From: Nostoc sp. CHAB 5715
GTDB lineage: Bacteria; Cyanobacteriota; Cyanobacteriia; Cyanobacteriales; Nostocaceae
Length of the DNA stretch: 6,474 nt
Direction of reading: 5' to 3'
NCBI RefSeq assembly: GCF_020829685.1
Contig: NZ_JAIVFR010000384.1
Location: 1 to 6,474, forward strand
Every line of letters starts with the position of its first letter. Position 1 is the stretch's first letter. Under the pieces are notes generated by a model, which saw only the letters and a list, made by a program, of their open reading frames with translations, made no database searches and was not told the origin of the DNA. The position numbers and the translations under genes are program-made. Positions 1-5,562 of this stretch are shown one piece after another.

Positions 1-341
1 ATAGAACTTATGCCTATACTAGAACGGATATTGGCTGCTGTATCGTTAGCCATCCGTTTTTCTTCACTATGTTTGGGATATTTTTGAGCTTCGACTTTAT
101 CTGCAATTAATTCTAGTCGCCGATATCCTTGGGCGATTTGTTCGACAGTTTCGCGGTTGCTGGTGTTACCAATTAGTAGGCGTAGTTCTTTAATGTTCGT
201 GAGGCGTTGTGCAATAGCGGTGAAGCCAGAAAGGAAGAAGTAACCTACCGCAAAATGGGCTGCTGCTGATGAGTCGAGAATGCAGTTGATTTGGTCTACT
301 AATTTTTGATTGCGATTATCTATAATATCATGTATAGGCAT
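1..341 (-). CDS. N-terminal part of a PLD-like/SNF2-type helicase, runs off the left edge
   Basis: An open frame begins at ATG 341-339 on the minus strand and stays open for 113 codons to the window edge. The protein starts MPIHDIIDNRNQKLVDQIN and continues with AAAHFAVGYFFLSGF (about residues 24-38) and KELRLLIGNTSNRETVEQIA (about 52-71). I recognise this, from memory, as the N-terminus of large cyanobacterial helicase-related proteins that carry a phospholipase-D-like domain before a SNF2/superfamily-2 ATPase. The diagnostic HKD and Walker motifs would lie beyond the window, so nuclease and helicase activity cannot be confirmed here. The gene lies downstream of the methyltransferase and VapBC genes on the same strand, and only 30 bases separate its start from the divergent gene at 372. 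The last residues seen (RSSIGISS) leave what I remember as the family pattern (SIELMDQ) exactly where the 19-bp inverted repeat begins, so the left end may be rearranged. Confidence 0.62.
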   Translation of the reverse strand, partial: MPIHDIIDNRNQKLVDQINCILDSSAAAHFAVGYFFLSGFTAIAQRLTNIKELRLLIGNTSNRETVEQIAQGYRRLELIADKVEAQKYPKHSEEKRMANDTAANIRSSIGISS

Positions 342-350
342 AAGTTCTAT
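1..350. repeat. Perfect 19-bp inverted repeat bracketing the helicase 5' end (arms 1-19 and 332-350)
   Basis: Positions 1-19 (ATAGAACTTATGCCTATAC) are the exact reverse complement of positions 332-350. The right arm contains the helicase start codon (339-341) and its immediate leader; the left arm repeats that leader in the opposite orientation inside the coding region. The segment between the arms is 312 bp. Two readings are possible: a small invertible segment carrying the start of the gene, or a fold-back chimera at a contig end. The left arm begins exactly at the first base of the window, so its true length is unknown. Confidence 0.7.
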
Positions 351-371
351 AACTAGTAGTTGAATAAAATT

Positions 372-719
372 ATGAGTGATTCAGAACGTATAGAGAAACT
401 GGTTGAATCTAACGCTAAAGCAATTCAAGCATTGACAGAGCGAACCAATGAATTCATTCAATCTAACGCTAAAGCAATTCAAGCATTGAGAGAGCAATCC
501 AATGAATTCATTCAATCTAACGCTAAAGCAATTCAAGCATTGACTGATTTATCTAGTAGCATTTTACCGAGGCTAGATGAGATGCAACGGCAAATGGTTA
601 ATACACAACGCCAAATGATTGATAATCAAAGAAGAATCGATGATAATACCGCAGATATAAGAGAGTTAACGCTAGAAAATCAGAGAATTTTGAAATATCT
701 AGAATCGGGAAAAAAATAA
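372..719 (+). CDS. Small coiled-coil protein with internal 18-residue repeats, function unknown
   Basis: This gene encodes about 115 residues from ATG 372. A TTG at 360 in the same frame would add four residues (MNKI), but neither start has a clear ribosome binding site. The protein is hydrophilic, lacks a signal peptide or membrane segment, and looks almost entirely helical. After MSDSERIEKLVE come two and a half copies of an 18-residue block with the core SNAKAIQAL and ending NEFIQ. A Gln/Asn-rich stretch with heptad-like spacing follows (MQRQMVNTQRQMIDNQRRID), and the protein ends LENQRILKYLESGKK. The pattern suggests a coiled-coil oligomer. I recall similar short variable-repeat proteins in cyanobacteria but no assigned function. 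The gene is divergent from the helicase and convergent with the toxin gene, so it is probably transcribed alone. It could be an accessory of the defence locus, but nothing in the sequence shows this. Confidence 0.7.
   Translation: MSDSERIEKLVESNAKAIQALTERTNEFIQSNAKAIQALREQSNEFIQSNAKAIQALTDLSSSILPRLDEMQRQMVNTQRQMIDNQRRIDDNTADIRELTLENQRILKYLESGKK
408..544 (+). repeat. 54-bp direct repeat, two full copies and one partial, inside the coiled-coil gene
   Basis: Copies begin at 408, 462 and 516, each with TCTAACGCTAAAGCAATTCA. The first two copies (408-461 and 462-515) differ at only 3 of 54 positions. The third matches the first for 29 bases (516-544) and then diverges. The 54-bp length is 18 codons, so copy-number change keeps the frame and would lengthen or shorten the coiled coil by about two and a half heptads. 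The near identity at DNA level points to recent duplication or slippage. Confidence 0.9.
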
Positions 720-728
720 TTTTGCTAA

Positions 729-754
729 GGTGCATTAAATAAATTTAATGCACC
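729..754. terminator. Perfect hairpin between convergent genes, possible bidirectional terminator
   Basis: GGTGCATTAAA and TTTAATGCACC form an 11-bp perfect stem around a TAAA loop. The hairpin lies in the 46-base gap between the stop of the coiled-coil gene (719, plus) and the stop of the toxin gene (766, minus), where a shared terminator is expected. There is no U-tract directly after the stem on the plus strand. On the minus strand a T-rich run (opposite 711-722) follows the stem by about seven bases. It is therefore not a canonical intrinsic terminator, although it may work as a 3' end barrier. Confidence 0.5.
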
Positions 755-765
755 ATATCCAGAGT

Positions 766-1209
766 TCAAGATGCTAAAACTTCGCTGAGGATAATAACTG
801 GTAAGCCAGGGACATTACGAAAGCCTTTATCATTGGTTATAAATTGGTTGCAATTAACAGACAAAGCTGTAGCTGCATGAATAGCATCGGGTGTTTTCAG
901 GTTGGTGGTAGCCCGGAGACTCGCAGCTTGTCTTAGCACAGATTGGCTGATAGGAACTAGTTGCACTTCTGATGAAATTAGCAGATTTTCGTAAGATTGA
1001 ATTAGAGAAATATTTGCATTTCTCAATGGTAAAACTAGAGCTTCCATTAGTATTAGTTCACTACTGATGATTTCAAGTTCACCCAATTGAAACTTTAACC
1101 ATAGAGGTTGTAGCAATGAATAATATTCTGGATTGGCTTCAATGGTATAAATCACCACTGATGTATCTACATAGATAGCGCCAGAAGAAGGGAGTATTAG
1201 CTGTCCCAT
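766..1209 (-). CDS. vapC: PIN-domain ribonuclease toxin, VapC type
   Basis: This 147-residue protein has the length and acidic pattern of the PIN-domain toxins of type II toxin-antitoxin modules, which are Mg2+-dependent ribonucleases acting on tRNA, rRNA or mRNA. Visible motifs are IYVDTSVVIY with Asp15, ISSELILMEAL with Glu55 (Glu51 nearby), KTPDAIHAATA with Asp108, and FITNDKGF with Asp127. Together these make up the usual four-acid metal site, so the toxin looks intact. The start ATG (1209-1207) lies inside the last codons of the antitoxin gene, giving a 13-base overlap typical of translational coupling, and AGGA (1222-1219) sits nine bases upstream as a ribosome binding site. The RNA target cannot be told from sequence. 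The subfamily name VapC is by domain and operon structure only. Confidence 0.88.
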   Translation of the reverse strand: MGQLILPSSGAIYVDTSVVIYTIEANPEYYSLLQPLWLKFQLGELEIISSELILMEALVLPLRNANISLIQSYENLLISSEVQLVPISQSVLRQAASLRATTNLKTPDAIHAATALSVNCNQFITNDKGFRNVPGLPVIILSEVLAS

Positions 1210-1436
1210 GAATCGCGTTCCTGTTGCAGTTGTCTATCTATATCCTCGGTGGTTCTGAAAGCGTGTTTACTACGGGCTTGTTCTATTAACTCTAAGACGG
1301 AACCCCGTTTTGATACAGGCTTTTCTGGCAAAATCACAAATACATCAACGCTGTCACCAATCTCGGCTTCTGGAATTTCTATTTCTATTTTGTTTCCTGG
1401 TAAAACTTTAGTTGTGATACGTAAAGCTGCTTGCAT
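1197..1436 (-). CDS. vapB: Antitoxin partner of the PIN toxin
   Basis: This 79-residue protein is encoded directly upstream of, and overlapping, the PIN toxin. The N-terminal half (ITTKVLPGNKIEIEIPEAEI, then GDSVDVFVILPE) is a run of short beta strands, as in a small DNA-binding/dimerisation barrel resembling cyanobacterial antitoxins of AbrB-like or DUF2281-like type. The C-terminal half (SVLELIEQARSKHAFRTTED, then IDRQLQQERDSWDS) is helical and charged. The ERDSWD ending is common in VapB-type antitoxins, where the tail wraps the toxin and blocks its active site. ATG 1436-1434 is chosen because an AAGG lies about 11 bases upstream and no better start precedes it. The pair probably represses its own promoter; a palindrome at 1462-1479 is a candidate operator. 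The exact antitoxin family is uncertain. Confidence 0.8.
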   Translation of the reverse strand: MQAALRITTKVLPGNKIEIEIPEAEIGDSVDVFVILPEKPVSKRGSVLELIEQARSKHAFRTTEDIDRQLQQERDSWDS

Positions 1437-1461
1437 GATTTTTTCAACCTTATATAGTTAG

Positions 1462-1479
1462 GATATTTTCGTAAATATC
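1462..1479. promoter_or_regulatory. Palindrome upstream of the antitoxin gene, candidate autoregulatory operator
   Basis: GATATTT and AAATATC form perfect 7-base half-sites separated by TCGT. The site lies 26 bases upstream of the antitoxin start. On the minus strand it is followed by TAACTATATAAGG, which contains a possible -10 region. A symmetric site overlapping the promoter is what toxin-antitoxin autoregulation usually requires. No confirmed -35/-10 pair can be called. Confidence 0.4.
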
Positions 1480-1491
1480 TGCCAAAAATGT

Positions 1492-1585
1492 GTAGGTTGG
1501 GTTGAGGAACGTAGCTTGCTTCCCGCAGGGTAACCCAACATTTAGCGGGTTTTGTTGGGTAACGCATTGCCTCAACCCAACCTAC
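1492..1585. repeat. 94-bp palindromic intergenic repeat (MITE-like, cyanobacterial type)
   Basis: The perfect 16-base terminal inverted repeats GTAGGTTGGGTTGAGG (1492-1507) and CCTCAACCCAACCTAC (1570-1585) enclose 62 bases. A second nested pair, ACCCAACA near 1533-1540 and TGTTGGGT at 1553-1560, makes a long hairpin likely in RNA or single-stranded DNA. No target-site duplication is visible and there is no transposase, so the element would need to be mobilised in trans if it moves. From memory, repeats with this GTAGGTTGGGTT/AACCCAACCTAC end occur in many intergenic regions of Nostoc-like genomes. It lies between the methyltransferase stop and the VapBC promoter and may act as a 3' hairpin for the methyltransferase transcript. 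Confidence 0.8.
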
Positions 1586-1605
1586 GAATATTCTAGTCTA
1601 TTGTT

Positions 1606-4599
1606 CTACAAGCCATACAGGGCGGCGACTCGTTCATCTATTTCTTTCTCCCATATTTCACAGTTAACGCCTTTTGTGTCTAGGCATTTTTGGACTAGTT
1701 GAGATATGGTTTCGCGTTCGGTAGTGGAAGCGTTGGGGATGGGAATTTTTTCAACATATTGGCGTTTGAAACGCAAGTAACCCCCTCGTACTTGTGCGCC
1801 AATTTCAAGAAAATAATGATGAACTGGCGATGAATTTAATACTCCCAGTAGATATAAATCATAAACTGGAATAATAAAGGCTGTCATATCCGCATAACCA
1901 CCTGTCATGTCAAGTGCAAAACGTGGCTCTAGAGCAATGTCAGGAAATACGATTTTTGGATGTTCAAAAGCTTTATAGTAGGCACATTTTCTTAGTTCCC
2001 ACCAATAATCCCCTTGGTCACTACGTTGTTCTAACTGTTGTCTCCATTGATTTAAGTGATTAAAAATAGCAGGATATCTTTTGATATCTGTACCTACTTT
2101 TGTAGTAATCAAGCATCTATCTGTATAGCTAATTTTCCATTTGCTAATATCTTTCCCAACAATTAACTGATTAATAATTTCTTCGCTTTTTCCATCTGAT
2201 TCTATTATTTTTTGCTTAGTACTTCCTTCTATCCAGAAAGCACGATTATATCCTGTTTTTAAACCAGTATAGATTTTTGTATTAATATACTCACCTAATG
2301 GAATGCCCGCTTCTTTCATGTTTCTAAGTCGGTTAGCAGAAGATGTATCAGTTAACGTCCAATTTGAACCATTTAGAGATGTAGGCTGTAATTGTTGCCC
2401 CTTTTCCCTAATTATTGCTGAAACATCAGGATAAGGAGGTTCTAAAGATTTAACCTGAGTAAAAGTAGTTGAGTCGCTAGCTGAGTTATTATTCTGAGCT
2501 ATAAAAATCATTGGGTATGTAGTTGCACTCTTGAAAACAGGTAAATCTCCAAAGTCTGTAATACTGTGAATATGACAAGTTTCAGCAATGTGCTTTTTTA
2601 GCTTATCCCCATACTTAGCGCGAAACCATTTATTAGGAGAAATAAACGCTAACATTCCACCTGATTTTAACAGTTGCAAAGCACGGGCATAAAAGAAACA
2701 ATATAAATCAGCCGTCCCAGTATAAACAGCCGCATACACTTTTTGTAGTGTCGGCTTTAAGTGTTTAATTAATTCTTGACGCACATAAGGCGGATTCGCT
2801 ACCTGAATATCAAAACCACCATCTGCAAATACTTCTGCAAACTCTACCGCCCAATCAAACCCTGCAACTTGAGTGCTACCATGAGTGATTAGTGCAATTT
2901 GAGTTTTTAACTCATTAATTTCCTGCTCTAACTTTTGCTTCTTACCTCCTTCATGAGTTCGCATATACTCAGCTTTCTTTTGACGATATTGGCTGATAAA
3001 CTCATGTCTAATCACTCCCGTTGTTGCAGGGCTGGGTGCAATCAAACTATCTCCCGTTTCAATTTTATATTTTAAGTTTGGTAGCGGTGGCGGATTATCA
3101 CCCTCATACTCTACAGCTAGCGATAGCCACAACCTTAACCGAGCAATATTGACTGCAAAAATGTCAATATCTACACCGTAAAGATTATTTTCAATAATAT
3201 CTAATTTTCGCTGATAGACAGTATTAGAGTCTAGACCTTTGTTAGCAAATAAACATTGGCGCAAATCTAATAATTCATGAAGCATTCCGAGTATATAAGC
3301 ACCGCTTCCAGCAGCTAAGTCGCAACACTTGACGCGGCGCAATGCTTCGAGAATTGCTTCTGGATTCTTAATATTATCTGGATGATGTTCATCAACAAAT
3401 TCTGATATACTATCAGTGGCTTCTCCTAATACCTGGGTTTTTAAATATCCTTTTAGTGCCTCACGACACATAAACGAAACTATCGGTTTTGGTGTATAAT
3501 AACTGCCAGATTCATGCCTCCCTGTTACGAGTTCCTCGAACACTTTGCCTAACATTTCTGGGTCAACTGCTACCTCTACATCTAGCGGTGTACTCTCGGT
3601 GACGGTGAAAGCAAAACGTTGAAATAGGTTATGAATGATACTATCTATACATTCATCTGAAACTATAATTTTATGGTCTTTGTCATCTTCATCTTGTTCA
3701 AATAAACCACCGTTGAGGTAGGGTACATGACCAATTAGGTCTTTCAGTAAAGCTCCATCATTAATGTTTGCTATATCATATTGTTGGGGATTATTCAGTC
3801 CTAAAAAGAAAAGGTGAGAAAGTCTATCTTTATAAAAGTTTTTATTTGATGTACTATCATCTTTTAGATAAGCTTCCCATAAAGCTGATAGATAATCTAT
3901 GCTTCCTTGGAATTTTAGCCAACCTTTTTTCTGGATAAATCCAATGAACATTAGACGGTTAAATAACTTTTGGGTGAATAAGCGTTTACTTTCCTTGTCT
4001 GTGTTCCACTCAATTAATCCTTCAACTTTCTCAAAGGTTTTACGATACTCTCTAAAAAATTCTTGGGTGACAGCTTCAACATCAAACGCCTCATCATGTC
4101 GTGTCTGAATATCTAAGGGTGATGCGTTTGGATGAATATTTTCCAAATCTAACAGACTGATTCTTTCTGTGGCTGTGCGTAATTGTTCGCCTTCTCCAAC
4201 GGTAATCCGGCGGAACAGCTTGCGTTTTTGCAGGGTGTTGTCATATTTGACATTAATAAAGTGCCACTGCGATCGCAATTTATTAGAAAATACAAATAGT
4301 GCATAAGGATGTTCTTTCAAAAGATAATCAACGACTCTTCTTTCACTTTGTCTTGATAAGTCTTCTGAACTCAAACGCGCATAAATAACGTGAAAAGTAT
4401 TATTAGCACCACCAGAGGCTAATAACAAGGGTTCATCTGTCAGTTCATTAGCAACTGCATCAGTTAATGTTCGACGAGAAAGTTCTTTATTCACTCGTTC
4501 GTAGTTCAATTTACTCCAAAACAATTTTTTGAGTGCATCAAGACCTTTCAGGTTTTGGAGTGAATTTAATATAGACTCTTGCAGTTCTAATACAGACAT
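1606..4599 (-). CDS. Eco57I-class N6-adenine DNA methyltransferase with TaqI-like specificity domain
   Basis: This 997-residue protein starts at ATG 4599-4597 (no clear Shine-Dalgarno) and ends at TAG 1608-1606. The methyltransferase core shows GSYYTPKPIV (365-374, motif X region), CDLAAGSGAYILGML (426-440, motif I, AdoMet binding), NLYGVDIDIFAVNIA (472-486, motif II), IETGDSL (513-519) and the catalytic VANPPYV (600-606, motif IV, NPPY). This order is that of gamma-type N6-adenine methylases as in type IIG enzymes. Residues about 540-570 form a charged helix (KKQKLEQEINELKTQI). The region about 750-955, with YTGLKTGYNRAFWI and FEHPKIVFPDIA, fits a TaqI-like target-recognition domain. The N-terminal 340 residues show no PD-(D/E)XK nuclease signature that I can see, so it may be methylase-only with cleavage supplied elsewhere. 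The reading frame is intact. It shares strand with VapBC and the helicase, which suggests a restriction/defence locus. Confidence 0.88.
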   Translation of the reverse strand: MSVLELQESILNSLQNLKGLDALKKLFWSKLNYERVNKELSRRTLTDAVANELTDEPLLLASGGANNTFHVIYARLSSEDLSRQSERRVVDYLLKEHPYALFVFSNKLRSQWHFINVKYDNTLQKRKLFRRITVGEGEQLRTATERISLLDLENIHPNASPLDIQTRHDEAFDVEAVTQEFFREYRKTFEKVEGLIEWNTDKESKRLFTQKLFNRLMFIGFIQKKGWLKFQGSIDYLSALWEAYLKDDSTSNKNFYKDRLSHLFFLGLNNPQQYDIANINDGALLKDLIGHVPYLNGGLFEQDEDDKDHKIIVSDECIDSIIHNLFQRFAFTVTESTPLDVEVAVDPEMLGKVFEELVTGRHESGSYYTPKPIVSFMCREALKGYLKTQVLGEATDSISEFVDEHHPDNIKNPEAILEALRRVKCCDLAAGSGAYILGMLHELLDLRQCLFANKGLDSNTVYQRKLDIIENNLYGVDIDIFAVNIARLRLWLSLAVEYEGDNPPPLPNLKYKIETGDSLIAPSPATTGVIRHEFISQYRQKKAEYMRTHEGGKKQKLEQEINELKTQIALITHGSTQVAGFDWAVEFAEVFADGGFDIQVANPPYVRQELIKHLKPTLQKVYAAVYTGTADLYCFFYARALQLLKSGGMLAFISPNKWFRAKYGDKLKKHIAETCHIHSITDFGDLPVFKSATTYPMIFIAQNNNSASDSTTFTQVKSLEPPYPDVSAIIREKGQQLQPTSLNGSNWTLTDTSSANRLRNMKEAGIPLGEYINTKIYTGLKTGYNRAFWIEGSTKQKIIESDGKSEEIINQLIVGKDISKWKISYTDRCLITTKVGTDIKRYPAIFNHLNQWRQQLEQRSDQGDYWWELRKCAYYKAFEHPKIVFPDIALEPRFALDMTGGYADMTAFIIPVYDLYLLGVLNSSPVHHYFLEIGAQVRGGYLRFKRQYVEKIPIPNASTTERETISQLVQKCLDTKGVNCEIWEKEIDERVAALYGL
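4269..4276. repeat. HIP1 octamer GCGATCGC (second copy at 6182-6189)
   Basis: The highly iterated palindrome of cyanobacterial genomes is present inside the methyltransferase gene and again at 6182-6189 inside the phosphoesterase gene. Two copies in 6.5 kb support a cyanobacterial origin and suggest that both genes have resided in such a genome for some time. Confidence 0.75.
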
Positions 4600-4998
4600 A
4601 AATATAAAACTTGTGGCAGATGTGTATTTTTACCAAAAACCGCACAGTAAACTCTGGCCAAGAGGCTTACACCTCGCAGCATTTCTAAAGTTTTTAAGAT
4701 ATGAAAAATTGCCGCAACTCAGATAAAAATCTGCTGCGTTTAAATTGTTCTATACCTCTAAATTAAAAATAATTAATCTGTAATGAGATATTTATAGAAG
4801 TAGTATGTTTCAACAAAGCTACAAATTATATAAATTTAATTTACCTGGATGTTATTTTGTTCAGTAATTTCGCTGAACTAGCTAAACTTTAGTATAAAAA
4901 TTTATAAAAGCTGGAGAAGCTCACAGTATGAAGCGTCATGCTGAAACTATAGCGCTTCTGGGTTGAGTTCAATACAGACCTAACCCCCAGCCCTTTCC
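4600..4998. other. AT-rich intergenic stretch without a recognisable gene
   Basis: Nothing here reads as a conserved protein in any frame. It must carry the methyltransferase promoter on the minus strand, but no convincing -35/-10 pair can be called. Small structures seen are a CAGAT-AAAA-ATCTG hairpin at 4720-4733 and a GTTCAG/CTGAAC inverted repeat at 4859-4878. A 12-codon frame, MKRHAETIALLG (4928-4966), has a GGAG about eleven bases before its ATG. None is strong enough to call as a functional element. Confidence 0.5.
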
Positions 4999-5413
4999 CT
5001 ACAAGGGCTACCGTGTACACACAAGTCTTTTTAAGTGGTTTCACAGACTTTTAATCCCCCCAACCCCTCTTGAAAAGCAAAGCTGTTTCATTTGCTCAAA
5101 GGCTCAAAAAAGACTTGTGTTGTGAATGAAAAGACTTGTGTTCTGAACGAAACTACTTGTGTTCTGAACGAAACTACTTGTGTTCTGAACGAAACTACTT
5201 GTGTTCTGAACGAAACTACTTGTGTTCTGAACGAAAAGACTTGTGTTCTGAACGAAAAGACTTGTGTTCTGAACGAAACTACTTGTGTTCTGAACGAAAA
5301 GACTTGTGTTCTGAACGAAAAGACTTGTGTTCTGAACGAAACTACTTGTGTTCTGAACGAAAGTACTGGTGTTCTGAACAAAACTACTTGTGTGTACACC
5401 CTAGCCCTACTAG
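4999..5413. repeat. 415-bp structure with 34-nt imperfect terminal inverted repeats enclosing a tandem array
   Basis: The left arm 4999-5032 and right arm 5380-5413 are reverse complements at 28 of 34 positions. The matching blocks are CTA, AGGGCTA, the 14-base core GTGTACACACAAGT (5013-5026, matched by 5386-5399) and TTTT, separated by three 2-base mismatches. The right arm includes the last copy of the 21-bp tandem unit, so the left arm amounts to an inverted, isolated copy of that unit plus outer sequence. No target-site duplication and no transposase are visible. Possible identities are a non-autonomous mobile element, a large cruciform or hairpin-forming site, or a protein-binding locus with inverted end units. 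Confidence 0.75.
5113..5399. repeat. 21-bp tandem repeat array, 14 copies
   Basis: ACTTGTG-type units begin every 21 bases at 5113, 5134, 5155 and so on to 5386, with no spacer. The constant part is ACTTGTGTTCTGAACGAAA. The two bases preceding it are AG (type A) or CT (type B). Copy order is A A B B B B A A B A A B C B, where C is a variant with GT before ACTGGTG. The first copy (GTGTTGTGAATG) and the last copy (running into GTGTACACC) are divergent ends. Because 21 is a multiple of three, several frames stay open, giving heptapeptides such as CVLNETT, CSERNYL and VSFRTQV. All of these lack an ATG start and ribosome binding site, so I treat the array as non-coding. The 21-bp period equals two turns of B-DNA, as in iteron or centromere-like binding arrays. 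Confidence 0.93.
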
Positions 5414-5474
5414 CGTTGGGGAGTAAGATTCTAAAGCTTCTTTCCTAAAACGCAAGAGATCAGGGTGCATTGCA

Positions 5475-5506
5475 TACAAGCGAGAAACGCTATAGGTAAG
5501 CTTGTA
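5475..5506. promoter_or_regulatory. Inverted repeat in the leader of the phosphoesterase gene
   Basis: TACAAGC (5475-5481) and GCTTGTA (5500-5506) can form a 7-bp stem. An alternative smaller hairpin, AGCG/CGCT around AGAAA (5479-5491), overlaps it, so the two would be mutually exclusive. The structure ends just before AAAGGAG (5512-5518), a good ribosome binding sequence. It may be part of the 5' untranslated region, but regulation is only a guess. Confidence 0.25.
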
Positions 5507-5562
5507 GCGTGAAAGGAGTAATAATAAAATTGCGTTCAGGTGAATACCCTAAAAAATTTGGT

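Noticed and set aside
1385..1702. Short frames on both strands spanning the palindromic repeat and the ends of neighbouring genes
   Set aside because: Their coding potential comes from the repeat element and from antisense of the antitoxin and methylase genes.
3899..4108. Plus-strand 69-codon frame inside the methyltransferase gene
   Set aside because: It is antisense to a well-supported conserved coding sequence and has no recognisable features.
4529..4726. Plus-strand 65-codon frame crossing the methyltransferase start
   Set aside because: Half of it is antisense to the methyltransferase N-terminus and the rest is low-information intergenic sequence.
4928..4966. Twelve-codon frame MKRHAETIALLG preceded by GGAG, possible leader peptide
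   Set aside because: No regulated gene follows in a suitable position, there is no run of diagnostic codons or attenuator hairpin, and the length is too short to support a call.
5362..5376. Near match of the variant repeat copy (AGTACTGGTGTTCT) to the cyanobacterial LexA box
   Set aside because: It matches about 12 of 14 positions in only one divergent copy. The other units match less well, and no gene start is close enough to be controlled by it.
5113..5399. CRISPR array
   Set aside because: Units are directly adjacent with no spacers, and no cas gene is present.
5088..5448. Long open frames on both strands across the tandem array (heptapeptides such as CVLNETT, CSERNYL, VSFRTQV)
   Set aside because: A 21-bp period keeps any stop-free frame of the unit open for the whole array, so openness carries no information. 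The frames start only at TTG or GTG, have no ribosome binding site, and overlap each other.
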